A stretch of DNA of 64,000 nucleotides from CAVTYH01 sp963773875 (lineage in GTDB: Bacteria; Planctomycetota; Planctomycetia; Pirellulales; JADZDJ01): NCBI GenBank assembly GCA_963773875.1, contig CAVZCV010000006.1:62001-126000 (forward strand). Reading direction: 5' to 3'. The number at the start of each line of letters is the position of its first letter. Position 1 is the first letter of the stretch. This document shows positions 40,956-50,208 of the stretch, piece after piece. Under the pieces are notes generated by a model. The model saw only the letters and a program-made list of their open reading frames with translations, made no database searches and had not been told where the DNA came from. The translations under genes and the position numbers were made by a program.

Positions 40956-42959
40956 ATGACGACAAGCATTCGACCGACGACCGGTACCAGCCCTCTCACT
41001 GACCCTTTCAAGATTGCTCGACGATCTGGCTTTTGCTGTCGACAGCGCACCGTCGGCTGGCCGACTTGGGCTGCATTGGCCGCCAGTTTGCTGGGGGTGT
41101 TGATCGCCGCGCCCGTGTGGGCCCAAGTCCCCGTGATGGCCCTGCCGCCGACGCTGAGGACTTGGAATGACAAAACGATGGCCTATCAAGACGTCAACGC
41201 GATCACTTATTCGAGCTTCGCGGATGCGTATGCCAACTCGAAAGCCGTGCAAGGTGTGCCTAACAACATCTTTTCGTACATTGTCACATCTGGAGAAGCC
41301 GCCGGCACCGGTTACAACGTGATCCGCAGTACCGTCGGTTTGCCGGCAGCCGGACCCAACCCGGTGCGACCCTTCAATCTCACCGTGCCGGTGGGCACCG
41401 CGAATCGGAGCCTGGGCGGACTAATGGATGGGTTTGGTTGGGGCGTGGAAAACACCGTCATGAACCAGTGTTTTGGCGGAGGTTTTGCATTCAACCTGCA
41501 GGGCTCACTGCAGGGTGCCCGGCCGGCCGGTGGTGGCGCCGTCGTCGCGGCGCCCAACATCATCCCCTATACGTTTTCCTCGGGTGCCAACTTCAATGAG
41601 TACTCGTTCGGTATTCTGCAGCCAAATGGCAACTCTGCGCCGGCGGTGGCGACGGCCGGGGCCGATTTCACCCAAGGCTGGTCCTTTGCCAGTACCAACA
41701 CTGCCGGCGCGGGCAATCCGCCGAATACGTTTTCCATGTACGGCAGTTATTCCAGTGCCAGGCAAACCGATCCGTTTGCTGTCGGGGGTGGCCCGTATGG
41801 TGTTGGCAACCAGGTGCCGACGAACGGCGCGCCACCGGTCGCCAATTTGCAGGCCGGGGGTTTTGAAAGCCCCCTCTATGCCTCGGTCGATGCACCCCTG
41901 GCCGGTGGTGCAGTCAATCAGGCGGCAGCCAACAATGCGCGCACGATGGCTACCAATGCGGCCAATAGCTGGGCCATTTTGCTGGCGATGACGCCCGACC
42001 GGCCTGAGTTCAGCCTGGATATTCAAAGGGAATATGCGGCCCTACTTTCCAATGGCGTACCCCGCGGCCACATTGCGGTGCTCTACTCCAGCGGGACTGA
42101 AGCGTCGCTCGCGCGGTTTACGAACCTTGCCGCGGCCAATAACGTGCCCAACGTGAACGCGATCCTGAACACGGTGGCCGCCAATTTCACCGTCCCGGTG
42201 AATGGCGCCACCACGACCGCGAACATCGCGGGACTATTGAATCCAACTTTGATTCAGAATCCGGCGGCGCCTCCCGCGGCCCGCATGAACTTCTGGCAAG
42301 CCTTGCTGGGTACAGGGCCAGCGGGTGCCACGCCCGCCGCCGGCAACGGACTATTCTGCTATGTCACCGGTCATGGTTCGGCCGTGAATGTCTTCGGCGG
42401 TGAGGTCACGGCCGCGAATCGGGCGAATGGAAATGTGTTCACCACCGACATCAAATTGGCACAACCCGACAACGTCTCGATCACTCCGGGCACCAACATT
42501 ACCGCGCAAATCACGGCCCGCACGCCGTTCATTAACGTGGCCACGGATACTTTCTCGGTGAATGGCAATCCGCTGGGGCTCGCCACCGTCGGCACCCTGG
42601 GGGTCGATGCCTTTGATACGAGTTTGGCGATCGACGATTCACTCGTGGGCCCGCACTATTACTACAACGTCTCCATCCCCGCCAACTATCTGGCAGGGCC
42701 CGATGCAGACAACAACTTCACGTTTTCCATCAACACTCAGAGTCCACTGCTGGACGTTGGGTCCCTCGAATCGGTCACTCTGATGGACGATATACCGACG
42801 GTGGCCGCGCTGGGGGAAGCCAATGCCTACATCGATCTGGTGGCAGTGCCAGAACCTGCCAGTCTGCTACTGGCTGTCCTGGGACTGCTCATGACCCTAA
42901 AGGCGCGTTCGGAATCGACCCGAGCCGTTTTGAGGACGACGCGTTCAAGCTTGAGGTAA
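40956..42959 (+). CDS. PEP-CTERM protein with possible legumain/caspase-like (C13-type) fold
   Basis: 667 aa. The strong site AGGAGGT sets ATG 40956. The signal anchor is LAASLLGVLIAAPVWAQV. The first half is Gly/Asn/Ala-rich and unrecognised. Residues near 42000-42400 read SWAILLAMTPDRPEFSLDIQ, EYAALLSNGVPRGHIAVLYS, then TTTANIAGLLNPTL and LFCYVTGHGS. This follows the order of the C13 peptidase (legumain) fold: W-A-L-L, R-x-D, GVP-x-x-H-I-x-V, and the catalytic-His strand TGHG. The expected catalytic Cys strand is not seen after it, so activity is doubtful. The tail is VPEPASLLLAVLGLLMTL. The fold call is an inference. Confidence 0.78.
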   Translation: MTTSIRPTTGTSPLTDPFKIARRSGFCCRQRTVGWPTWAALAASLLGVLIAAPVWAQVPVMALPPTLRTWNDKTMAYQDVNAITYSSFADAYANSKAVQGVPNNIFSYIVTSGEAAGTGYNVIRSTVGLPAAGPNPVRPFNLTVPVGTANRSLGGLMDGFGWGVENTVMNQCFGGGFAFNLQGSLQGARPAGGGAVVAAPNIIPYTFSSGANFNEYSFGILQPNGNSAPAVATAGADFTQGWSFASTNTAGAGNPPNTFSMYGSYSSARQTDPFAVGGGPYGVGNQVPTNGAPPVANLQAGGFESPLYASVDAPLAGGAVNQAAANNARTMATNAANSWAILLAMTPDRPEFSLDIQREYAALLSNGVPRGHIAVLYSSGTEASLARFTNLAAANNVPNVNAILNTVAANFTVPVNGATTTANIAGLLNPTLIQNPAAPPAARMNFWQALLGTGPAGATPAAGNGLFCYVTGHGSAVNVFGGEVTAANRANGNVFTTDIKLAQPDNVSITPGTNITAQITARTPFINVATDTFSVNGNPLGLATVGTLGVDAFDTSLAIDDSLVGPHYYYNVSIPANYLAGPDADNNFTFSINTQSPLLDVGSLESVTLMDDIPTVAALGEANAYIDLVAVPEPASLLLAVLGLLMTLKARSESTRAVLRTTRSSLR

Positions 42960-43287
42960 CGCAGACGAAAGACGTTCCTGCTGGCGAACGCGGTCGCCCA
43001 GCCGCGATGCCGGTGGGCTGCCCGCGAAAATGCAGTCGGCAATTTGCCATGCGACTGCCTAGCCCTGTGACGATTCAAGTCAGCTGCATGTGCCGACTCG
43101 CGACCTGAATGTTTTGTCCGACTCGGCAAACCACGAAGAGTCAACGAGTCAAACAGCCTACGCGGTGAACGGGACAAGTGGACTTGCGAGCTTATGGTCC
43201 GACAGCTCCACAAGGCCAAGTGTCCGTCATTCACCGCGACATTTGAAAGAAGCCTGGGGCCACCCTCGGGGGAGTGAGGGAGGAGCG
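42960..43287. other. Intergenic, no gene recognised
   Basis: Contains the 3' arm of the BON-gene terminator (see 43243-43312) and otherwise no supported frame. Confidence 0.4.
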
Positions 43288-43312
43288 TTAGGCAACAACG
43301 GCGGCCCCAGGC
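43243..43312 (-). terminator. Terminator hairpin of the BON gene
   Basis: Perfect 10-bp inverted repeat GCCTGGGGCC / GGCCCCAGGC (43303-43312 with 43252-43261) followed on the minus strand by TTCTTTC. The first arm lies in the last codons of the gene. Confidence 0.6.
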
Positions 43313-43668
43313 ATGGTTCCGATGACATCCACTGCGTTTATCAATTCCCGCACGCCCGCCACGCGCCGGCAACATTGGTTACATAATTGCTTTTCGTAAA
43401 ACGTTTGCACGCGACCACTGACGGTCACCACGCCACCGGCTGCTTTAACTTGTAGCTGCCGCAAACCGGGAACATGTTTGGTTTCTAAAAATCGCACCAC
43501 GCGACGCTCAAGTTCTCGATCGTCAGCGTGGGACTGAGCATCGCTCTCGGGCATCGTCTCGTCCTTGGCATCCGCAACCCTGCAGGGCAGGGCCAGCGAG
43601 GGAAAGGTGGTTAGGGTCGGTTGAATTTCAGTACCGGCGAGAAGCATCATCAGTCGGGTTCGATCCAT
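43288..43668 (-). CDS. BON-domain protein
   Basis: 126 aa. The C-terminal 70 residues form a BON domain: RELERRVVRFLETKHVPGLR, LQVKAAGGVVTVSGRVQTFY, EKQLCNQCCRRVAGVRELIN, AVDVIG. BON domains bind phospholipid or act as osmotic-stress periplasmic modules. The N-terminal 50 residues have no clear signal peptide, so cytosolic or membrane-peripheral location is possible. A cysteine-rich helix (CNQCC) inside the domain is unusual. ATG 43668 is the first start in frame. Confidence 0.83.
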   Translation of the reverse strand: MDRTRLMMLLAGTEIQPTLTTFPSLALPCRVADAKDETMPESDAQSHADDRELERRVVRFLETKHVPGLRQLQVKAAGGVVTVSGRVQTFYEKQLCNQCCRRVAGVRELINAVDVIGTMPGAAVVA

Positions 43669-44142
43669 CGCAATCGAATACGGGTGCTACTCGCAGCGTT
43701 TAGGGTCCGCCCACCTTCGCGTTGCAATTCCGATTGCCGAGCCGAATCTCCTTTGGGTTGATTTGTTCGAGCTAGTTTTCATTCTCAGTTCAAGTGTTAA
43801 AGATGGAATGCAAGGCACGTGCCAATCAGCGTGCGCGGCGAGGCGCATCCACTTCTCGATTGTTTTCCCAATCGCGGCTAAGTAATTGATATCAAACGAT
43901 TACTAGTCGCTTGTTTAAGGAAGATTACTTTCCCATGAATTCCGCACGTTCCTTGGAGGAAGCCTGCGCTGCCTATGAATGATGCACACTCGTGCGCATG
44001 AGGTGCGCAAGGGCGAAACCGTGCAAGTAGTCTGGGAAAACAGGCGAGCTTGGCGAGAAGTGCGCGTCGAAACATTCGCAGCGGACGCATCGATCATGAG
44101 GCGGACTGGTACGAAAGGCACACGGCGAAGATGCCTAAGCTT
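43669..44142. other. Intergenic, no gene recognised
   Basis: Lies between the BON gene start and the end of the response-regulator gene, both on the minus strand. No supported frame; no terminator with T-run seen. Confidence 0.4.
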
Positions 44143-44778
44143 CTAGTCGAGCAATCCATGCCGCACGGCCCAAACCGCGGCCTGAGTTCGATCGGTGACA
44201 CCGATCTTGCGCAGAATGTGCTGGACATGCTCTTTGACGGTCTCATAGCTAATGTCGAGCACTTGGGCGATTTCTTTGTTGGTCGATCCCAGCCCTAGCT
44301 GCCGCAGCACTTCGCTTTCGCGCTGGGTGAGCGGCACTTCCACATCATTGCGCAATCGAGGCGTGGCCAGTGCTCCGGTCACGCGCCGCAGTTCTTCGCG
44401 GGTCCAGGTGGCGTCGCCTTTCGCTGCACGCTGAATAATCTCGACCAATTTATCTTTGCTTTCGCCTTTGAGCACGAACCCACTTGCCCCCAGTGCCACG
44501 GCACGTGCTACATAAGTGGGATTGTCAAACCCTGAGAACATGACCACCGGCTGTTCCGGTCGCTCAAGCTTGATACGGCCCAGCGCCGTGAGGCCATCCC
44601 CCTCGGGCATGCGAATATCCATCAGCACGACATCGGGGCCAAGTCTGAGCGCCATGCGAACGGCTGCTTCGCCGCTGGCCGCCTCGCCGACGATCTTGAT
44701 ATCTGTTCCAGCCAATAAGCTCTTGAGTCCGGTCCTGACAACCTCGTGCTCGTCTGCCACGAGAAGTTTAATGCTCAT
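44143..44778 (-). CDS. NarL/FixJ-type response regulator
   Basis: 211 aa. Receiver domain: IKLLVADEHEVVRTGLKSLL with the acidic pair, VVLMDIRMPEGDGL with the phosphoacceptor Asp, FSGF and GFVLKG with the conserved Lys. A LuxR-type HTH follows: LTQRESEVLRQLGLGSTNKE, IAQVLDISYETVKEHVQHIL, RKIGVTDRTQAAVWAVRHGL. It should bind DNA as a dimer when phosphorylated. The divergent gene at 45244 encodes a HisKA_3-type kinase, the usual partner class of NarL regulators, so the two probably form one system. ATG 44778 follows a TTG in frame at 44781; no strong ribosome site separates them. Confidence 0.92.
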   Translation of the reverse strand: MSIKLLVADEHEVVRTGLKSLLAGTDIKIVGEAASGEAAVRMALRLGPDVVLMDIRMPEGDGLTALGRIKLERPEQPVVMFSGFDNPTYVARAVALGASGFVLKGESKDKLVEIIQRAAKGDATWTREELRRVTGALATPRLRNDVEVPLTQRESEVLRQLGLGSTNKEIAQVLDISYETVKEHVQHILRKIGVTDRTQAAVWAVRHGLLD

Positions 44779-45243
44779 CAAGGGCTCCGTAACCTTCGCG
44801 ACGCAAGTTGCGCTTACTTAATTGGTGTGCCTCGATACATCGCATTGCCCCGGTGGCGAGAACATCGAAACTGAAAATGTTGTCATTCACTGGCAGGGAT
44901 TCAACCACCCTGGTGGTCCGCTGAGCCCAGTCAGGTCTACGGCACTCGGTGTCCGTCCTGTCGAATTTGGCGGGTAGGATTTCGTCTTGCGGGTCCTAAG
45001 GAAGGGGGGGCCCCAATCGCCCTCAAATGATCACACTAATAACCATCCGGCGCATGTCTTGATCTTAGTTCCACGGACGAAGCAGTTTGACCCCCCGGAC
45101 GGTAAAATGACGGGCGAGCTGCGCGACCTTCGGGGGATTCGCTGCGTACAGCCGTCAAGTTGAACTGTGACTTAAGCGCCGCGGCTTTCGCCTCGCTCGA
45201 TAATTGACTTTAGAAGCGGCATCGAATAAGGGCAGGGGTTTCA
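44779..45243. other. Divergent intergenic region of the two-component system
   Basis: Should hold promoters for the response regulator (minus) and histidine kinase (plus). A G7 run follows 45005. No clear boxes or operators seen. Confidence 0.4.
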
Positions 45244-47076
45244 ATGCGGAACCAGGCGATGAAAGCGCTGATCTGGGCCAGCGAACCGACAATTCGTCGA
45301 GAGCTTTTTGGGGCAGTGCGCGAAGCGGGTTTTGAGGATAGCGTCTGTTCAACCCCAAGCGATCCATGCGATCCGCGGATCGCCGAGTACTCGCTGATTG
45401 TCGCGTGGGCAGATGTCGAAAAGGGTCCCGTCATGGAACTTTGCCGGCAACTTCGAGAGAGCGGTCCGCTGCATCGGCCGGTTGTCCTGATCGCCACCAG
45501 GCCCTGCGCGCCCAAGAGCTGCAGCAGCTCTTGGACGCTGGGGCGGACGATTTCTTGTTCTATCCGCAGGAGCAGCAATGGCTGACCGCCCGCATGATGG
45601 TGGCGGCCAAGCGGGTTTTTTACCGCGGCGAACTGGCAAAAACGGAAGAGCAGTTGCGAGCCAGCAATGAACGCTTCCGCCTAGCGGTAAGCGGAGCCAA
45701 TGATGGTCTGTGGGACGCGATCGTAGTCGGCAATGAATGGCACAATCCGCAGACCCCTGTTTGGTTCTCCCCGCGTTGCAAGGATCTGCTTGGCTTCAGC
45801 GATGAGGAGCTACCCAATCTTTTGGGTTCGTGGGAATCGCGGCTGCATCCGGATGATCACCCGAGAATTATCGAAGCGCTGACAGATCACTTGGTGCATC
45901 GTAAACCATACGATGTTGAATACCGATTAAGAAAAAAATCGGGCGAGTATGGCTGGTACAGCGCGCGGGCAGGCCATTTGGGATGCCAACGGCACACCCG
46001 TGCGGATGGCGGGTTCAATTCGCGACATCTCGCGGGCGAAGAAAAGCGAGGTTGACTTGGAAGCCAGCCAAGCGCTTTTGAGCACGCTGGTGCAAAATGC
46101 TCCGGACATCATCATTTTAGCCGATCTAGACGGCAAAATAAATTTCATCAATCGAGACACACCATACGCGCGGCAATCGATTGGCCGCAGCATCTACGAC
46201 TACATCGATGAGCAATTTAAACAGGTGACCCACGCAGCGTTGGCCGCGGCGGCCCTTACCGGCAAGCCGCAACACTTTGAAGTGCACGGTCAAACCGAGC
46301 GCGGGGTGGGAACTGTTTGGTACGCAAACTGTATGGGGCCCGTCGTGCAGGGCGGCAAAGTGGAATCGGTCGTGCTAATTGCCCGCGATGTAAGCGACAA
46401 GAAAATCGCTGAGGAAGGATTGCAGCGTGAGCGGCAGATGCTGCGCCGTCTGTTGGATTTACAAGAACGCGAACGCCAACTCGTGTCCTATGAGATTCAC
46501 GACGGACTGGTCCAATACCTAACGGCGGGGCTTATGCATTTGGAAGCGTTTGCCAATTCCAATACGCCGGCCGCACCGTCAGCGATTGCCGACTACGAGG
46601 CCGGAACAAAACTCATTCGCGAAGGCCTGGCCGAAGGACGGCGGCTCATCAGCGGATTGCGGCCGCCGATTCTCGATGAACAGGGAGTGCAGGCCGCGCT
46701 GGAGTATCTGGTGAATGAGGCGCGTAAGGAAATCTCGCATATTTCGTTCAACAATCGAGCTTACTTCACACGACTGGCGGCGCCACTGGAGGTGGCCATT
46801 TTCCGCATCACGCAGGAGGCGCTATCGAATATTTGTAAACACAGCGGTGCGAAACTCGCGCGCGTGGATCTGCAGCAACTTGGAGACTGGGTACGGCTGG
46901 TGGTTCGCGACTTTGGCTGCGGATTTGATCCGGCAACCGTCCATGAAGAGCGATTCGGGCTGCAAGGAATCCGGCAAAGAGCGCGGCTAATGGGAACGTC
47001 CGCCACCATTGAAAGCCAGCCCGGCAAGGGAACGACTTTGGTCGTCGACTTCCCGATTCTTGGCTCATATCCGTAA
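45244..47076 (+). CDS. PAS-domain sensor histidine kinase (HisKA_3 type) with degenerate receiver (two frameshifts)
   Basis: Cytosolic sensor kinase, about 610 aa after bridging breaks near 45505 and 45960 that cancel. The N-terminal receiver-like domain (MKALIWASEPTIRRELFGAV, LIVAWADVEKGPVMELCRQL, LLDAGADDFLFYPQ) lacks the phosphoacceptor Asp at the usual strand end. PAS 1 follows (RFRLAVSGANDGLWDAIV to RDISRAKK, PAS_3-like with LHPDD), then PAS 2 (QNAPDIIILADLDGKINFIN). The HisKA_3 helix ERERQLVSYEIHDGLVQYL carries the phosphoacceptor His. The HATPase has NICKHSGAKLARVDL (N box), VRDFGCGFDP (G1) and GLQGIRQRARLMG (G2). No transmembrane segment is seen. Partner: the divergent NarL regulator. 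Confidence 0.87.
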
Positions 47077-47131
47077 GGCGCCCACCAACAGTCGGCAATC
47101 TAAAGACGGTGTAGTGAGAGCGATAGGCTCG

Positions 47132-47752
47132 TCACTTCAAGATGATCGGTGCCCCGGGCGGCGGACCATCAGAATCGCGGCGTTCCCATTCGCGGCGCAC
47201 TTCGCCCAGGCCATAAACGCACAGTTCGAAGTCATGGCTTAGCCGCTCGAGCACGTCACGCTCTTTGTCGGGCGGATCGGTCTCAATCGTGCTGGCAATA
47301 TAATATGCCCGTTTGCCGTGCTCGCAGTAGTCGATGAAGGCATCACGCCGTGGACCATGATGGGTGCCGCGCAGCGTTTCCGGGTAGACACCGGTCCAAA
47401 AGAGCGCGAAATCGCCGATCTGTCGATGGGCATTTCGGCGCGCTTCACCCACCCTCGCTTCGGCCTCCAGCAGCATTTCCGCCACCTGCTCCAGCGGACG
47501 CCCATTGGGATTTCGCAAGCTGCATACGGCGTCAAACCGGACGAAGCGTGCCAAAAGATCGGTGAGATAGTCGATTAGCAGCGGATCGGCGACTCCGATC
47601 CGAGTTTGGAAGGCATACTCGGTGAGCCCGGCAAAAAATCGATATAGAGCTTCCGGCGGGCGATTGGGCGCATCGCTTCCCCTCCATTGATCGACCGATG
47701 GAAGCCGCAACACCAAGCCAGGGCCCGGGTTCGGCTTCCCTAACAGTACCAT
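47132..47752 (-). CDS. Hypothetical protein, planctomycete-type
   Basis: About 206 aa from MVLLGKPNPGPG; the open frame runs to 47818, but the added part has weak protein character. Mostly alpha-helical and charged: LYRFFAGLTEYAFQTRIGVA, DPLLIDYLTDLLARFVRFDA, EQVAEMLLEAEARVGEARRN, then GDFALFWTGVYPETLRG and KRAYYIASTIETDPPDKERD. No catalytic motif, signal peptide or known domain recognised. Its intact frame and composition support a real soluble protein. Transcribed toward the kinase gene. Confidence 0.65.
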   Translation of the reverse strand: MVLLGKPNPGPGLVLRLPSVDQWRGSDAPNRPPEALYRFFAGLTEYAFQTRIGVADPLLIDYLTDLLARFVRFDAVCSLRNPNGRPLEQVAEMLLEAEARVGEARRNAHRQIGDFALFWTGVYPETLRGTHHGPRRDAFIDYCEHGKRAYYIASTIETDPPDKERDVLERLSHDFELCVYGLGEVRREWERRDSDGPPPGAPIILK

Positions 47753-47950
47753 CGGCGCAATTCGCCTGACTTCTCTATCATATACACGAAGACGAAGGTT
47801 TGCAGAAATATCAAGCACTAACGATAATTGTTTGGACGATTATTCGAACCGGTTTTCAGATGCCTGCGCATCTGAATTCGTGCTTCGAATTTCGTCGTAT
47901 CTCCTTTGTTTTCCTACGCAGGCAAATAGACGCGAGACAGCCAGACACCG

Positions 47951-48434
47951 ATGTCTTCTTCATCGCCAAAATCCTGCAGCCGCACATTCGATTCCCCGCG
48001 CCAGGAGGCCTATCTCGGATTGTGGCGTACGTATGATCGCTTGCGAATTATCGAGGACGAGCTGTTTGCGAAGTTCGAACTCACGGCGCAGCAGTACAAC
48101 ACGTTGCGGCTGTTGCGCGGCGAACATCCTGATTCGCTGCCGACACTGGCGATTGCCGAGCGGCTGGTTTCACGCGCCAGACATCACACGCCTGCTCGAC
48201 AAACTCGATCAGCGTGGCCTCATCGCCCGCGAACGGCTCATCAACAACCGCCGCGTGGTAAATGTGCGTATTACCGAGGCCGGGTTGCTACTGCTCAGCG
48301 AGCTTGATGAACCTGTGCGTGAATGCCATGAACGACAGCTGGGCCACTTAAACGCAGAGCAAGTGGAAATTCTGATCGGTCTGTTGCGGATCGTTCGCCA
48401 GGCGCACGAAGATGAGGGGAGTCATTGGTTATGA
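47951..48434 (+). CDS. MarR-family regulator (one frameshift)
   Basis: Winged-helix DNA-binding protein of about 160 aa. EAYLGLWRTYDRLRIIEDEL and FELTAQQYNTLRLLRGEHPD form the dimer and first helices. After a break near 48180 come APDITRLLDKLDQRGLIARE (recognition helix; ITRLLDKLxxxGL is the family hallmark), RLINNRRVVNVRITEAGLLL (wing) and a closing helix. The stop overlaps the ATG of the antiporter gene by four bases (ATGA, 48431-48434), so translation is coupled and the regulator probably controls that transporter (inference). Confidence 0.83.
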
Positions 48435-49914
48435 CAGCGATTCTTGCCATCGACGATGCGGCTGCACTCGTCCAAACGCTGCGTCACATTCCAATTGAAA
48501 CAGTGCTCTTACCGGTGCTCTATCAGTTAGCACTGATCGTGCTGGTGGCGCGCGTGTTTTTCGTGCTGGCGCGAAAAATCAAACAGCCGGGAGTTGTGGG
48601 CGAGATTGCGGCAGGACTGGTGCTAGGACCATCGGTGCTGGGTTATTTTTTCCCCGATGTGTTTGCCGCGATTTTTCATCCCACCGCGGCGGGTATTGAT
48701 CCACGACTGTTCGACGCTGTGCTGAACTGGATCTTCGCTTCAATTGCGCAGTTAGGTTTGATCTTTCTGCTGTTTTTAATCGGACTGGAATTTGATTTTT
48801 CGCATTTGCGGCTGCACGGCAAAGCGGCGCCGGCCATTTCCGCAGCTGGCGTGGCCTTGCCTTTCGCTTTGGGATTGATCTTGCGCCGCTCATTTATTCC
48901 GCTGTCTCTGCATCGCCAACCGTGGACGGGGCGGTAGAAGAAATCCCGAAACTTGGCTTCGCGCTGTTTCTGGGCACGGCGCTTTCCATCACAGCAATTC
49001 CAGTTCTCGGCAGGATCATGGTGGAATTGGGAATCACGCGCACCAAATTGGGGGCGATCACGATTGCCAGCGCCGCGGTCGATGATGCCACAGGATGGAT
49101 CTTGCTCGCCAGCGTTGCAGCGGTGGTGAATGGAAAATTCGAGCTTTGGTCGATGGTCCGGATGATTGGCCTGACGCTGCTATTCGCCGCTTCGATGGTG
49201 TATATCGCTCGACCGCTGCTCTCCCGATGGGCACGCTGGGTAATGCGCCGCGGCAATGGCGAAATTGGGTTGAACGATTTGGCCGTGCTGATCGTGTTCG
49301 TTCTACTGTGTGCGATTGCCACCAATGTGATCGGCATCTTTGCCATCTTTGGTGCTTTCTTTTTCGGCGCCGTCATGTCTGGAGAGCGCGATTTCTGCGA
49401 AGCGGTATCTCGGCGGATGCGCGACTTTATGACCGTCTTTTTCTTGCCGATTTTTTTCACCTACACCGGCTTGAGGACCGACGTCGGTTCGCTGCACTCC
49501 GTGCAACTCTGGCTGATTTGCGGCGTTGTAATTTCCGCCGCACTTTTGGGCAAATGGGGCGGCTGCGGTATGGCCGCTTGGCTCGCCGGTTTCTCTCGCC
49601 GCGAGGCTTCGTGCATTGGCGTGATGATGAACACTCGCGGCCTGATGGAACTAATCGTGATAAATGTCGGCTACGAGCTGCATGTCATCCCGAAAAGCAT
49701 GTATTGCATGTTGGTACTGATGTCGCTCGTAACCAACGTGATGGCGATGCCACTCTTGTTACGGATGGCTCGCGGCACCGAGTTGGAGCCGTACGTGCGG
49801 CGATCCAGTTTTCTCGGCCGCCGGGCGCAGCTCACGGCCGCAGGCCCGCTGCGAGACAGCAGCCCAGCAACGTCGACTGCCAGCACCGCGGCTGCAGGTG
49901 GTCGCTATGAATAA
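48431..49914 (+). CDS. CPA2-family cation/proton antiporter (one frameshift)
   Basis: Inner-membrane Na+/H+ or K+/H+ exchanger of the Kef/NapA type, about 494 aa. ARKIKQPGVVGEIAAGLVLG is the family's first conserved loop. Its third part, QLGLIFLLFLIGLEFDFSHL, leads after a break near 48905 to FALFLGTALSITAIPVLGRI and ITIASAAVDDATGWILLA, where the DD pair is the ion-binding site. Later motifs are FGAFFFGAVMSGE and MMNTRGLMELIVINVGYEL. No TrkA-N/RCK domain is present. Start ATG overlaps the MarR stop. About twelve membrane segments. Confidence 0.9.
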
Positions 49915-50208
49915 TGCGTTCTACAAATCGTCAAACCCGTCTCAGCGGTCCGCAAAATCAGCAAATCTTTCGCAACTTTCCAAATTATTGTTTTCAGCCG
50001 GCGAGCCGTCGATTAGCATAAAGTGCTCAGGGGCCTGCATTGGCATACGCCATATTCGATCGGCCAACTCGGAATAGTGGCCAGTAGCGACCATCGGCGG
50101 TCAAAAGGCCGGTACCGCCGCTCTTCATACTCGCAATCGAACCTACGTCTTGTGGCTGGATGGATCAGCAGCCAGACGATTCAAATTTACCCGCTGAGGT
50201 CGCGATCG

